DNA of 64,000 nt, from assembly GCA_943332615.1 (NCBI GenBank), contig CALQQB010000001.1:1-64000 (forward strand), given 5' to 3'. The DNA comes from Phenylobacterium deserti. Its GTDB lineage: Bacteria; Pseudomonadota; Alphaproteobacteria; Caulobacterales; Caulobacteraceae. The translations under genes were made by a program, and so were the position numbers. This document shows, in pieces, positions 37,623-48,416 of the stretch; position 1 is the stretch's first letter; the number at the start of each line of letters is the position of its first letter. The notes beneath the pieces were generated by a model. That model made no database searches, was not told the origin of the DNA, and worked only from the letters and a program-made list of their open reading frames with translations.

Positions 37623-38645
37623 GTGGACCACTACCGGATCCTGGGCGCGCTGGGCTCGCCCTACTCGATGAAGATGCGCGCCATCCTGCGCTACCGGCGC
37701 CTGCCCCACATCTGGATCCAGGCGAACGAGAGCCACAGCGCGGAACGCGCCCAGGTGCGTCCGGCGGTGATCCCGGTGATCCAGTACCCGGACGGCGCCT
37801 ACCACGTCGATTCGACCCCGATGATCTACGAGCTGGAGGCGCGACATCCCGGGCAGCGCTCCATCGTGCCGCCGGACGCCGGCGACGCCTTCCTGGCGTA
37901 TCTGCTCGAAGACATGGCCGACGAGTGGGCCACGAAGATCATGTTCCACTACCGCTGGCATCGGCCGCGCGACCAGAAGCAGATGAGCGAATGGCTGGCG
38001 TTCGACCGGTCCACGGGCGGCGGGCTGGCCGATGTGACGCGCTACGCCGGCTTCTTCCGTGACCGGCAGGTGGGGCGCATGGCCCTGGTCGGTTGCACGC
38101 CCGAGAACGCGCCCATCATCGAGGATGCCGCGGCGCAGCTGGCTGGGATGTTCGAGGCCCACGTCGTGAACCGTCCCTACTTCTTCTTCGGCTCGCGGCC
38201 GTCGATGGCGGAGTTCAGCTGGTACGGCCAGTTCAGCCAGCTGATCGTCGATCCCACCGCCAACGACACGCTGCGCGAGATCGCCCCCTTCACGGTGCGC
38301 TGGATCATGCACATGGACGACCTGTCGGGGGTCGAGGGCGAGTGGCGTGCGCCCGACGAGGCCCTGCCGGCGATCGTGCCCCAGCTGCTGGCCTTCGCTG
38401 GGGAGGTCTACCTGCCGTTCCTGGAGGCCAACGTGGCGGCGCTGGCGGCGGGCGAGGAGACCTTTACCCTCGACATCCTGGGCCGGCCGTACACGCAAGG
38501 CGCCTTCAAGTACCAGGCCCGCTGCCTGGAGAGCCTGCGTCGCGGCTATGCCGAACTGCCTGCGGCGGCGAGGACGCGGATCGACCCGTTGCTGCAGACG
38601 GCAGGGCTGATCGCGCCGCTGACGCGGAGCCGCCAGAGGGTGTGA
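37623..38645 (+). CDS. glutathione S-transferase family protein
   Basis: YRILGALGSPYSMKMRAILRYRRLPH; VIQYPDGAYHVDSTPMIYELEARHPG. Confidence 0.85.
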   Translation: MDHYRILGALGSPYSMKMRAILRYRRLPHIWIQANESHSAERAQVRPAVIPVIQYPDGAYHVDSTPMIYELEARHPGQRSIVPPDAGDAFLAYLLEDMADEWATKIMFHYRWHRPRDQKQMSEWLAFDRSTGGGLADVTRYAGFFRDRQVGRMALVGCTPENAPIIEDAAAQLAGMFEAHVVNRPYFFFGSRPSMAEFSWYGQFSQLIVDPTANDTLREIAPFTVRWIMHMDDLSGVEGEWRAPDEALPAIVPQLLAFAGEVYLPFLEANVAALAAGEETFTLDILGRPYTQGAFKYQARCLESLRRGYAELPAAARTRIDPLLQTAGLIAPLTRSRQRV

Positions 38646-38671
38646 GCCGGCGTTTGGGCTATAGTGCCGGG

Positions 38672-39472
38672 ATGATCGAGATTCCCCACGCCAGCGCGCC
38701 GCAGGCGGCGTCGCCCACCTACCGCCTGGCGTCCCTGGACCAGGACTTCATGATGGGCGGCTCCATGCGGGGCGTCCGGCTGCTGATGGAGTTCGCGAAG
38801 GCCGATGAGGCGCTGCGCGCCTGGGGGGTGCGTTCGACCATCGTGGTGTTCGGCTCGGCGCGGATCCGCGAGGACGGCTCTGACGATCACCGGCGGTGGT
38901 ATGGCGCGGCGCGCGAGTTCGCGGCCATCGCCTCACGGCTGGGCGGGGCACAACTTTCGGCCCGCAAGGAGCGGCACAATGTGATCTGCACCGGCGGCGG
39001 GCCGGGAGTGATGGAGGCGGCGAACCGCGGGGCGGCCGATGCCGGCGCGCCCTCGATCGGGCTGAACATCACCCTGCCGCACGAGCAATACCCAAACAGC
39101 TTTTCGACCCCGGAGCTCACGTTCCGCTTCCACTACTTCGCCATGCGGAAGCTGCACTTCGCCATCCGGGCAAACGCCCTGGTGGTGTTTCCCGGCGGTT
39201 TCGGGACCCTGGACGAACTGTTCGAAATCCTGACCCTGCGCCAGACGGACAAGTCCCCGCCGATTCCCATCGTACTGTTCGACGAGGCCTACTGGCGTTC
39301 CGTGGTGAATTTCGACGCCTTGATCGCGAACGGCATGATCGCGGCGGAGGACATGGCGCTGTTCCAGTTCGCCGAGTCGGCGGAGGCGGTCTGGGCGCAC
39401 CTCGTGAACGGCGGCCTCAGCTCGCACGAAGAACTGGACGAACCACCCCTGGGTCCGATCGGGCTGGCCTAG
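38672..39472 (+). CDS. LOG family (TIGR00730-type) Rossmann-fold protein
   Basis: VVFGSARI, TGGGPGVMEAANRGA, FPGGFGTLDELFEILTLRQ (PGGxGTxxE). Confidence 0.93.
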   Translation: MIEIPHASAPQAASPTYRLASLDQDFMMGGSMRGVRLLMEFAKADEALRAWGVRSTIVVFGSARIREDGSDDHRRWYGAAREFAAIASRLGGAQLSARKERHNVICTGGGPGVMEAANRGAADAGAPSIGLNITLPHEQYPNSFSTPELTFRFHYFAMRKLHFAIRANALVVFPGGFGTLDELFEILTLRQTDKSPPIPIVLFDEAYWRSVVNFDALIANGMIAAEDMALFQFAESAEAVWAHLVNGGLSSHEELDEPPLGPIGLA

Positions 39473-40758
39473 GTGTTGATGTCGTCGGGAGCGGTGTCAC
39501 CGCGGCGGCTGACGGCTTCAGGGATCAGGCGGGCGCCGCGTTCGAAGGTCAGGTAGGACCAGGTCCAATCAAGGACCACCTGCGCGCGATTGCGGAAACC
39601 TATCAGGAAATAGACGTGAGCTGCGCACCAGAAGGTCCAGGCCAGGAAACCGGTCAGGCGTACCGGACCGATGCTGACCGCAGCCGCCTTGCGGCCGACG
39701 GTGGCGAGGTTGCCGAAGTCGACGTAGCGGAAGGGCGGCGGACCGGGCTTGCCGGCGATCCGGGCGGCGATGGTCTTGGCCGCGTAGGCGCCGCCCTGCT
39801 TGGCGGCAGGGGCGACGCCGGGGACGACTACGCCAGCGGCGTCGCGCAGCAGGCCCACGTCGCCGACGACGAACACCTCGGGATGGCCTGGCAGGCTAAA
39901 GTCCGATGCGACCACGACGCGGCCGGCGCGGTCGGTCTCGGCGCCTAGCCACAGACCGGCGGGAGAGGCCTGGACGCCGGCGGCCCAGATGATGTTGGCA
40001 GCGGCAATGCGCTCAGCGCCCAGATCGACGCCGCCTGCGTCGCAACCGGTGACGGCATGGTCCAGTCGGACCTCGACGCCGAGGTGTTCCAGGGCGCGTT
40101 TCGCGTAGGCCGAGAGCGACGGGGGGAAGGCGCTCAGCACGCGCGGGCCGGCCTCAACCAGCATCACGCGGGCCATGACCTCACGGATGTGGCGGAAGTC
40201 GCTGGTGAGCGCGCGCTTGGCCAGTTCGGCGATGGCGCCGGCCAGTTCGACGCCGGTGGGCCCGGCTCCCACCACCACGAAGGTGAGCAGACGGCTGCGC
40301 TCGGCGTCGGCGACGGCGACCTCCGCGGCCTCGAAAGCCAGCAGGATGCGGCGGCGTAAGCTCAGGGCATCCTCGAGCGACTTCAGACCCGGAGCGTGCG
40401 CGGCCCATTCGTCGTTTCCGAAGTAAGCGTGGGTGGCGCCGGTGGCGACGATCAGGGAATCGTAGGGCAGCGTGCGGGCGCCCAGCCGGACATGGCGGTT
40501 CGTCAGGTCGATACCGGTGACCTCGTCCAGCTCGACGCTGACGTTGGCCTGGCGGCGCAGGACGGTGCGCACCGGGCTGGCGATCTGCGTGGGCGCAAGG
40601 CCGGCGGTGGCGACCTGATAGAGCAGGGGCTGGAACAGGTGATGGTTACGCCGGTCGATCACGGTGACATTGGAGTCGGCGCTGGCCAGCGCCTTCGCCG
40701 CCGACAGCCCGGCGAACCCGGCCCCGACGATCACCACCCGGTGTCGGTTCACGGTCAT
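39469..40758 (-). CDS. type II NADH dehydrogenase (NDH-2 family FAD-dependent oxidoreductase)
   Basis: VVIVGAGFAGLSAAKALA, RRNHHLFQPLLYQVATAGL, VVVGAGPTGVELAGAIAEL, VFVVGDVG. Confidence 0.93.
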   Translation of the reverse strand: MTVNRHRVVIVGAGFAGLSAAKALASADSNVTVIDRRNHHLFQPLLYQVATAGLAPTQIASPVRTVLRRQANVSVELDEVTGIDLTNRHVRLGARTLPYDSLIVATGATHAYFGNDEWAAHAPGLKSLEDALSLRRRILLAFEAAEVAVADAERSRLLTFVVVGAGPTGVELAGAIAELAKRALTSDFRHIREVMARVMLVEAGPRVLSAFPPSLSAYAKRALEHLGVEVRLDHAVTGCDAGGVDLGAERIAAANIIWAAGVQASPAGLWLGAETDRAGRVVVASDFSLPGHPEVFVVGDVGLLRDAAGVVVPGVAPAAKQGGAYAAKTIAARIAGKPGPPPFRYVDFGNLATVGRKAAAVSIGPVRLTGFLAWTFWCAAHVYFLIGFRNRAQVVLDWTWSYLTFERGARLIPEAVSRRGDTAPDDINT

Positions 40759-40759
40759 G

Positions 40760-42367
40760 CTAATTGCGGCTCGCGGCAATGACATCGAGGCGGGACTTCA
40801 GCGGGTCGGGCTCGGCCGCGGCGGCACCGTCGGTTCGGAAGACCATGATCTGGTCCTTGGCCGGCTCATACCTCGGCCAGGCGGGCAGGCCAGGGCCGTT
40901 GGGGTCGCCAGTCCTGGCGAAATTAAGCCAGTAGCCCTGGATCGTCCTGGCGACCGCCAGGTCGGCCTCGTTGGCTTCCCCCATGTGCCGGGGTGAAACC
41001 ATCGCGATGTAGCCTGGTCCGTAAGTGTCGAAGACGAAGGGTATCTCCGAGGCGTGCGGGGCGAGCCGCGGCGTCGGGCCCCGCAGCGCCGCACCAATAT
41101 AGTCGAAACGGTATTGGTAGGCCGCCACGCCCCGAGCTGCGAAGCTCGCAGCGGCGAAACGCGCAGGTTCGATCATCGCCTGGTCCATGCCCACCTTCTG
41201 GCGGATGGCCGACAGGTTCCCGATCCCCTCCGGATCGTAGGCGGTCAACGCGGCCTTGCGATCGCCCAGGGGCGCGAGCAGGGCGTCCAGGGTCGGCGCG
41301 CGGTTCAGGCCCAGGTCCGCCCCATTGGCTCCGACGATGATCGGGACCTTGACTTGGCGGCCGGCGCGATACGCGGCTTCTGGCGTTTCCGTCACCAGCT
41401 TCCCGTCCAGGACCGGCCCGGAGTAGGTCACTGGATTGAGCGTCATGAAGGTGCGCATGCTGAGCCCGCCCACCACCTTGTCCGGCGGCAGGGCGCGCAG
41501 TCTCGCCAGCGCCGCCGCGTCTGTCCCTTCGATGCCCTGAGATTTCGCGAAGGCGACGCCGATGGTTTCCGCCGACGGCAGGCCCGGCGCATCGACGCTG
41601 AGCGCCGGCGTGGCGCCTAGCTGGTCACGGCCGCCACCGGACTCCACGATCGCCCGGTGGAACAACCCCTTGCCCAGGGGCGACGCCAGCAGGGTATGGA
41701 CCGAGAAGCCGCCCGCGGACTCGCCAAAGACCGTGACGTTGCCCGGGTCGCCGCCGAACGCAGAGATATTCCGCTGCACCCATTTGAGCGCCGCGATCTG
41801 GTCCATGTAGGCGTAGTTGCCTTTCAGCTCGCCCGGCCGTTCGGCGGTCAGGGCCGGAAACCCGAAGAAGCCGAAGCGGCCCAGGCGATAGTTGATGCTG
41901 ACGAACACCACGCCCTGCCTGGCGAACTTGTCGCCCTGGTAGATCGCCGGCTGCGTGCCGCCGTTCACCAGCCCGCCGCCATAGATCCAGACCATCACCG
42001 GCAGCCTCTTCGCCGGCGCCCCCGCCGGCCGCCAGATGTTCAGATAGAGGCAATCCTCACTGAGGTCGGTTCCCAGCCCAGGGTCGCCGGCGATGGGCCC
42101 TTGGAGACAGTCCTTGCCGAGCGCCGTCGCTGGCCGCACATCCTTCCAGGCGGCGGCCTTCTGCGGCGAACGCCAGCGCAGATCGCCCACCGGTGCCGCG
42201 GCGAAGGGCACGCCCTTGAAGCTGAGCACGCCGTCGGTGACCGCCCCGTTCAGCCTGCCGGCTTCAACCCGAACCACGGTGGGCGCTGGCGCGGCCTGGG
42301 TCGGCGAGGCCAGCAGGGTCAGGACCAACAGGCCGAGCATTTGTCGGACGGGAAGGGTTCGGCACAT
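40760..42367 (-). CDS. type-B carboxylesterase/lipase
   Basis: EDCLYLNIWRPA, FGESAGGFSVH nucleophile elbow, signal peptide. Confidence 0.93.
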   Translation of the reverse strand: MCRTLPVRQMLGLLVLTLLASPTQAAPAPTVVRVEAGRLNGAVTDGVLSFKGVPFAAAPVGDLRWRSPQKAAAWKDVRPATALGKDCLQGPIAGDPGLGTDLSEDCLYLNIWRPAGAPAKRLPVMVWIYGGGLVNGGTQPAIYQGDKFARQGVVFVSINYRLGRFGFFGFPALTAERPGELKGNYAYMDQIAALKWVQRNISAFGGDPGNVTVFGESAGGFSVHTLLASPLGKGLFHRAIVESGGGRDQLGATPALSVDAPGLPSAETIGVAFAKSQGIEGTDAAALARLRALPPDKVVGGLSMRTFMTLNPVTYSGPVLDGKLVTETPEAAYRAGRQVKVPIIVGANGADLGLNRAPTLDALLAPLGDRKAALTAYDPEGIGNLSAIRQKVGMDQAMIEPARFAAASFAARGVAAYQYRFDYIGAALRGPTPRLAPHASEIPFVFDTYGPGYIAMVSPRHMGEANEADLAVARTIQGYWLNFARTGDPNGPGLPAWPRYEPAKDQIMVFRTDGAAAAEPDPLKSRLDVIAASRN

Positions 42368-42631
42368 GGCAGGCAGCCCCCGGTCGCGGTCCCTGCGCGG
42401 ATCGCGTTCCTCAGCATGCGGAAGTTCCCGTGTGCGCCACAAGCGCAATTTCGGAACCGCCTACTCCACCGGCTCCAACTCGGCAGGTCCCCCCAATGCG
42501 CGCCCGAAAAGCCACGGTTCGGGGCCGAGTAAAATCTGACACCAAACCTTCGCCATAGGGTCTTTGGGTCGGGCTTACGACCCCACCGCGCCGGGCGAAC
42601 CGGTCGCCACCACCGGTTGGGGATATCAGTC

Positions 42632-44998
42632 ATGCAAAGTAGACTCTTCGCGGCTTCCGCCGCCTGCGCGCTTCTCTGGGCGCTTTCGTCTCCTGCAATC
42701 GCGGCTGACGCCGTCGCGGCCGACGACGTGGCCGAGGTCGAAGCCATCGTGGTCTATGGCCAGGGTGAAAGCCGTCAGGTGCAGTCGCTTTCGGTCCAGG
42801 AAATCGAGCAGGCCGCGCCCGGAACCAGCCCGATCAAGATCGTCGAAAAGCTTCCAGGCGTGAACTTCCAGTCCGCCGACGCCTTTGGCGCCTACGAGTG
42901 GTCCACTCGGATCTCCATCCGCGGCTTCAGCCAGAACCAGCTGGGCTTCACCCTCGACGGCGTCCCGCTGGGCGACATGAGCTATGGCAATTTCAACGGC
43001 CTGCACATCAGCCGCGCCATCACCTCGGAGAATCTTGGCGGCGTGACGCTGGCGCAGGGCGCCGGTTCGCTGGAGACCGCCTCGGTGTCCAATCTGGGGG
43101 GCTCGCTGAAGTTCGTTTCGCGGTCACCGTCCGAGGCGTTCGGCGTGGATGTCGCGCTCACCGGCGGATCCTACAACACCCGGCGTGGCTATATCCGGTT
43201 GGACACCGGCGTCTTGCCGACCGGCGGCAAGGCCTACCTGTCCTACGCCGACCAGAAGTCCGACAAATGGAAGGGCGAGGGCGAGCAGAAGCAGCGACAG
43301 ATCGATTTCAAGTTCGTCCAGCCGATCGGCGAATTCACCCTCACCGGCTTCTACGATGCGTCACGCCGGCGCGAGCAGGACTATCAGGACCTCTCGCTCA
43401 ACATGATCCAGCGGCTTGGCTACGACCTGGACAACATCACCGGCCAGTGGGCGGACGCCAAGCAGATCGCGGCCGCCTATCAGAACCCGGCGAACTACGC
43501 CGGTGCGAAGCCGACCCTCGACGGCAATGGCTGCTACACCGGCAGCGGGACCAACCCCTATCCGGGCAAGTACCTCTGCGTCGACGATACGTACTACGAC
43601 GCCTCCGGTCTGCGGAACGACGACCTCTACGCCCTGTCGCTGGCCGGACCTGTCGGGCCGCTCAAGGTCCACGGCACGATCTATCATCATGACAACGAGG
43701 GGCAGGGCACCTGGTTCACGCCCTATGTGCCGTCGCCGAACTTCGGCGTCGCGTCTGCGACGACCAACAACGCGCCGATCTCTGTGCGCACCACCGAATA
43801 CGACATCGACCGCAGCGGCGTGTTCGGCGGCGCGAGCCTCGAGATCGCCACTCACGAGATCAGCGTCGGCGGCTGGTACGAGGACAACGACTTCCACCAG
43901 GCGCGTCGCTTCTACGGCCTGAACCTCGCTGCCCCGCAGCGCTCGGCGCTCAAGTTGCAGCGCGACCCCTTCGCGACGCAGTGGGAGTATCGGTTCAACA
44001 CCAAGACCACCCAGGGCTACATCCAGGACGTCTGGTCGATCAGCGACGCGCTGAAGGTCAATTTCGGTTTCAAATCCCTGAAGGTCGAAGCCACTTCGAA
44101 CACGGTCCAGGGTGCGCCGGTCATCGTTGGCAAGATCACCTCAAAGGACGATTTCCTGCCGCAGGTGGGCGCAACCTGGCAGATCAACGCCGACCATGAG
44201 TTGTTCGCAGGCTACACGGAGAACCTTCGTGGCTTCGGGGCCGCGCACACGGGAGCCTCGCCCTTCGCCGGCAACCAGGCCTCCTTCGACCTGATCATTG
44301 GCAAGGCCAAGCTGGCCAACGGCAAGAGCCTGGAACTGCGGCCGGAAACCTCCAAGACCTGGGAGGGCGGCTGGCGCTTCCATGCCGGGCCCGTCGAAGG
44401 CGTCGCCGCGATCTACTACGTGGAGTTCCAGAACCGACTGCTTGGTAACTCCACGGGCGCCGGCATCATCGGCAACCCGACGATCCTGTCGAACGTCGGC
44501 GGCGTCGAGTCCAAGGGCTTCGAGACGGCGGCGACCTGGACGATCAATGACGCCTGGTCGCTGTTCGGGTCTTACGCCTACAACGACAGCACCTATTCCG
44601 ATGACGTTCGCGATCCCAGTACCGGGGCGGTCACCCGCGCGATCTCGGGCAAGACGACGGTCGACACGCCCAAGCATCTCTTCAACGCCGAACTGGCCTG
44701 GAACCAGGGCGGCTGGTTCGCCAAGATCGCCGCCCACTACACGTCCAAGCGCTTCTTCACCTACACCAACGACCAGAGCGTTCCGTCCACGACGATGGTC
44801 GACGCCGCGGCAGGCTACAAGTTCGATGGCGAGGGCTGGACGAAGGGCCTGGAGATCCAGGCGAACGTCACGAACCTCTTCGACAAGACCTATATCTCGA
44901 CGGTTGGATCGAACGGCTTCGGCTATTCGGGCGACAACCAGACCCTCTTGAGCGGCGCGCCCATCGAGGGGTTCCTTACGGTGCGCAAGACATTCTAG
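42632..44998 (+). CDS. TonB-dependent receptor
   Basis: Signal peptide; plug motifs (IKIVEKLPGVNFQSADAFG, ISIRGFSQNQLGFTLDGVPLGD, GGSLKFVSRSP); C-terminal FLTVRKTF. Confidence 0.95.
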   Translation: MQSRLFAASAACALLWALSSPAIAADAVAADDVAEVEAIVVYGQGESRQVQSLSVQEIEQAAPGTSPIKIVEKLPGVNFQSADAFGAYEWSTRISIRGFSQNQLGFTLDGVPLGDMSYGNFNGLHISRAITSENLGGVTLAQGAGSLETASVSNLGGSLKFVSRSPSEAFGVDVALTGGSYNTRRGYIRLDTGVLPTGGKAYLSYADQKSDKWKGEGEQKQRQIDFKFVQPIGEFTLTGFYDASRRREQDYQDLSLNMIQRLGYDLDNITGQWADAKQIAAAYQNPANYAGAKPTLDGNGCYTGSGTNPYPGKYLCVDDTYYDASGLRNDDLYALSLAGPVGPLKVHGTIYHHDNEGQGTWFTPYVPSPNFGVASATTNNAPISVRTTEYDIDRSGVFGGASLEIATHEISVGGWYEDNDFHQARRFYGLNLAAPQRSALKLQRDPFATQWEYRFNTKTTQGYIQDVWSISDALKVNFGFKSLKVEATSNTVQGAPVIVGKITSKDDFLPQVGATWQINADHELFAGYTENLRGFGAAHTGASPFAGNQASFDLIIGKAKLANGKSLELRPETSKTWEGGWRFHAGPVEGVAAIYYVEFQNRLLGNSTGAGIIGNPTILSNVGGVESKGFETAATWTINDAWSLFGSYAYNDSTYSDDVRDPSTGAVTRAISGKTTVDTPKHLFNAELAWNQGGWFAKIAAHYTSKRFFTYTNDQSVPSTTMVDAAAGYKFDGEGWTKGLEIQANVTNLFDKTYISTVGSNGFGYSGDNQTLLSGAPIEGFLTVRKTF

Positions 44999-45020
44999 AG
45001 CTGATCTGATCGGGAGCGAC

Positions 45021-45044
45021 GCCGCCGGCAGGATGACCGGCGGC
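45021..45044 (+). terminator. possible hairpin terminator after the TonB receptor
   Basis: GCCGCCGG-caggatga-CCGGCGGC perfect 8-bp stem just downstream of the stop; no clear U-tract. Confidence 0.4.
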
Positions 45045-45135
45045 GCCCGCTTTCGGCGACCGGCGCCCGCCGGCGCTTGCCAAGCCGGGCGGACTGCACC
45101 CTGATTGAGGCGCGATCGCGCCAACAGGGGCCTGC

Positions 45136-46218
45136 ATGGACATCGGCGTCTTCATACCGATCGGCAACAACGGCTGGCTCATCTCGGAGACCTCGCCGCA
45201 GTACATGCCGAGCTTCGCGCTCAATAAGGCGATCACCCAGAAGGCGGAGGCCTACGGCTTCGACTTCGCGCTCTCGATGATCAAGCTGCGCGGCTTCGGC
45301 GGGAAGACCGAGTTCTGGGAACACAATCTCGAGAGCTTCACCCTGATGGCGGGCCTGGCCGCCGTCACCAGCAAGATCAAGCTGTTCGCCACCGTGGCGA
45401 CCCTGACCATCCCGCCGGCGATCGTGGCCCGGATGGCGTCCACCATCGATTCGATCGCGCCGGGCCGGTTCGGCATCAACCTGGTCACCGGCTGGCAGAA
45501 GGCCGAGTACGACCAGATGGGCCTGTGGCCGGGCGAGAGCCACTATTCGGACCGCTACAACTACCTCGCCGAGTACGCGACGGTGCTGAAGGGCCTGATG
45601 GAGACCGGGGTTTCGGACTTCAAGGGCGACTACTTCACCATGACCGACTGCCGGGTCAGCCCCAAGCCGACCCCTGGCGTGAAGATCATCTGCGCCGGCT
45701 CCAGCGACGAGGGCCTAGCCTTCACCGCCCAGTACGCCGACTATTCCTTCGCCCTCGGCAAGGGGACCAACACGCCCACCGCCTTCGCCTCGGTCAACGC
45801 CCGCCTGGAGGCCGCCAAGGCCAGGACCGGCCGTGACGTCGCCGCCTACATCCTGTTCATGATCATCGCCGACGACACCGACGCGAAGGCCATGGCGAAG
45901 TGGCAGCTCTATCGCGACGGCGCCGACCAGGACGCACTGGCCTGGCTGACGAACCAGGCCGCGCCCAACGCCGCCGCCGGTGGCACCACCAATACCAACA
46001 CCACCCAGCTGGCAGCCCCGGAATCGGCGGTGAACCTCAACATGGGCACGCTCGTCGGATCCTACGAAAGCGTCGCCCGCATGCTGGACGCGGTCGCCGA
46101 GGTTCCGGGCACCGCCGGGGTCCTGCTAACCTTCGACGACTTCCTCCAGGGTGTTGAAGCCTTTGGCGAGAAGATACAGCCCCTGATGAAGAGCCGGGCG
46201 CATGTCGTTGCCGCCTAG
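45136..46218 (+). CDS. rutA: pyrimidine oxygenase RutA
   Basis: [56 protein letters not shown]; flavin monooxygenase with high RutA resemblance. Confidence 0.95.
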   Translation: MDIGVFIPIGNNGWLISETSPQYMPSFALNKAITQKAEAYGFDFALSMIKLRGFGGKTEFWEHNLESFTLMAGLAAVTSKIKLFATVATLTIPPAIVARMASTIDSIAPGRFGINLVTGWQKAEYDQMGLWPGESHYSDRYNYLAEYATVLKGLMETGVSDFKGDYFTMTDCRVSPKPTPGVKIICAGSSDEGLAFTAQYADYSFALGKGTNTPTAFASVNARLEAAKARTGRDVAAYILFMIIADDTDAKAMAKWQLYRDGADQDALAWLTNQAAPNAAAGGTTNTNTTQLAAPESAVNLNMGTLVGSYESVARMLDAVAEVPGTAGVLLTFDDFLQGVEAFGEKIQPLMKSRAHVVAA

Positions 46219-46927
46219 ACCCACCGTTCCCCGCGCCGGCGAAGTCACCGTGCCGGCCCGCCCGGAGAACCTCCCGATCAACCCGCGGGAGACCGCCCTG
46301 ATCGTGGTGGACATGCAGAACGCCTACGCCAGCCCAGGCGGCTACCTGGACCTGGCCGGCTTCGACATTGACGGCGCCGCCGCCGTTATCGACCGCATCG
46401 CGCTTACCGTCGAGGCGGCCCGCGCGGCGGGGGTGCAGGTGGTCTATTTCCAGAATGGCTGGGACGCGGACTATGCCGAGGCTGGCGGCGAAGGATCACC
46501 CAACTGGTGGAAGTCCAACGCGCTGAAGACCATGCGCGACCGGCCCGCGCTCCAGGGCACGTTGCTGGCGAAGGGAACGTGGGACTACGCCCTGGTCGAC
46601 AAACTGGCGCCTCAGCCCGGCGACATCGTCATCCCCAAGCCCCGCTACTCGGCCTTCTTCAACACGGCGCTCGACTCCATGCTGCGGGCGCGGGGCATCC
46701 GGAACCTGGCCTTCTGCGGCATCGCCACCAATGTCTGCGTGGAGAGCACCCTGCGCGACGGCTATCACCTGGAGTACTTCGGCGTGCTGCTGGAGGACGC
46801 CACCCACCAGGCGGGCCCGGCCTTCCTTCAGGAGGCCAGCGTCTACAACATCGAGAAATTCTTCGGCTGGATCTCCAACACCGCCGACTTCTGCGGCGCC
46901 ATCAGCCAGGCCCCGCCCGAGGCCTAA
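46202..46927 (+). CDS. rutB: ureidoacrylate amidohydrolase RutB
   Basis: [48 protein letters not shown] cysteine-hydrolase motif. Confidence 0.95.
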   Translation: MSLPPRPTVPRAGEVTVPARPENLPINPRETALIVVDMQNAYASPGGYLDLAGFDIDGAAAVIDRIALTVEAARAAGVQVVYFQNGWDADYAEAGGEGSPNWWKSNALKTMRDRPALQGTLLAKGTWDYALVDKLAPQPGDIVIPKPRYSAFFNTALDSMLRARGIRNLAFCGIATNVCVESTLRDGYHLEYFGVLLEDATHQAGPAFLQEASVYNIEKFFGWISNTADFCGAISQAPPEA

Positions 46928-46939
46928 CGAGGAAACCCC

Positions 46940-47329
46940 ATGCCCAAGACCATCATCCTCCCGCCCGGGACCCAGAAGCCCATCGCCCCATTCTCGCCCG
47001 GGACCCTCGCCGACGGCGTGGTCTATGTCTCCGGCACGCTGGCGTTCGACAAGGACAACAACGTCGCCCACGTCGGCGACGCCGAGGCCCAGACGCGGCA
47101 GGTGCTGGAGACGATCAAGTCCGTGGTGGAAACCGCGGGCGGAACGATGGAAGACGTCACCATGAACCACATCTTCCTGAAGGACTGGGCCGATTACCCC
47201 GCGCTCAACAAGGTCTATGCGGAGTACTTCCCGGGCGACAAGCCGGCGCGGTTCTGCATCCAGTGCGGGCTGGTCCGGCCGGACTTCCTGGTCGAGATCG
47301 CCACCATCGCCCACATCGGAAAGCGCTGA
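46940..47329 (+). CDS. rutC: RutC (Rid/YjgF family aminoacrylate deaminase)
   Basis: Rid-family sequence with [14 protein letters not shown] and [22 protein letters not shown]. Confidence 0.93.
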   Translation: MPKTIILPPGTQKPIAPFSPGTLADGVVYVSGTLAFDKDNNVAHVGDAEAQTRQVLETIKSVVETAGGTMEDVTMNHIFLKDWADYPALNKVYAEYFPGDKPARFCIQCGLVRPDFLVEIATIAHIGKR

Positions 47330-47925
47330 TGACCACCGCCAACAATCGCACCAGTGAGTTCGACGTCGATCCGATGTTCCTGGAGCGCTGGTCGCCGCGC
47401 GCGTTCACCGGCGAGGCGATGCACCATGACGAACTGATGGCCCTGTTCGAGGCGGCTCACTGGGCGCCCTCGGCGTTCAACGCCCAGCCCTGGCGCTTCG
47501 TCTATGCGCACCGCGATACGCCCGCGTGGGCGCCGCTGCTGGACCTGCTGATTCCCTATAACCAACTCTGGGCGAAGAACGCCTCGGCGCTCGCATTCGT
47601 CATCTCGGATCGCTTCCGGCGCACGCCGGGTGGCGTTCCCCAGCCGATGCGAAGCCACACCTTCGACGCGGGCGCGGCCTGGGCCTACCTGGCGCTGCAG
47701 GCCAGCCGCTCAGGCTGGGCCGCCCATGGCATGGCCGGGTTCGATGTGGCCCGGTCCTATGAAGTTCTGGGTGTGTCGGAAGCGGACTACCAGGTGGAAG
47801 CCGCCATCGCCATCGGCCGCATCGCCGACCCGTCGGTGCTGGACGAAGCCTTCCGCGCCCGCGAGGTCCAGAGCCCCCGCAATCCCATCTCCAGCTTCGC
47901 CTTCGCGGGGACGTTCAAGGGTTAG
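47329..47925 (+). CDS. nitroreductase family protein in the rut operon
   Basis: ATGA overlap with rutC; RWSPRAFTGEAM, AAHWAPSAFNAQPWRFVYA. Confidence 0.88.
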   Translation: MTTANNRTSEFDVDPMFLERWSPRAFTGEAMHHDELMALFEAAHWAPSAFNAQPWRFVYAHRDTPAWAPLLDLLIPYNQLWAKNASALAFVISDRFRRTPGGVPQPMRSHTFDAGAAWAYLALQASRSGWAAHGMAGFDVARSYEVLGVSEADYQVEAAIAIGRIADPSVLDEAFRAREVQSPRNPISSFAFAGTFKG

Positions 47926-48344
47926 GGCGACCAACCCTCCGGCGCCATCTCGAAGCCTTCGAAGCGGAAGCCCGGGACCACGACGCAGCTGACCAGCGTC
48001 CAGCCCAGCTCGGCCTCGGCGGCCTGCCACTCGCCCGCGTGAACCAGCCGCTGGGGCGCCTCCGTCCTGCCGGGACCCAGCAACGTTTCGACCGTCACCC
48101 CATCGCTGGCGACCAGCAGGCGCAGCGGCGCGCCGGCCTGGAATATCCACAGTTCCTCGGCGTCCACCCGGTGCCAGTGGGAGCGGTGGCCATGCTCCAG
48201 AAGGAACAGGATCGCCGTGCCCGCCGCGCGCCCGTCCGGCATGGCGGCCTCCGACACCCAGGTCTGGCGATACCAGCCGCCCTCGGGGTGAGGCTTCAGG
48301 CCCAGGCGGTCGATCATGTCGGCGGCGGCGGTCATAAGACGCAT
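47922..48344 (-). CDS. cupin DUF985-family protein
   Basis: GLKPHPEGGWYRQTW, AILFLLEHGHRSHWHRVDAEELWIFQAG, VVPGFRFEGFEMAP. Confidence 0.9.
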   Translation of the reverse strand: MRLMTAAADMIDRLGLKPHPEGGWYRQTWVSEAAMPDGRAAGTAILFLLEHGHRSHWHRVDAEELWIFQAGAPLRLLVASDGVTVETLLGPGRTEAPQRLVHAGEWQAAEAELGWTLVSCVVVPGFRFEGFEMAPEGWSP

Positions 48345-48416
48345 CTGAAAACCAAACCGCGCCGCGACGCCAGCCGGAGCTTGACCGGGAGGGCCCGGTC
48401 GGGCGGGCTGGTGGGC

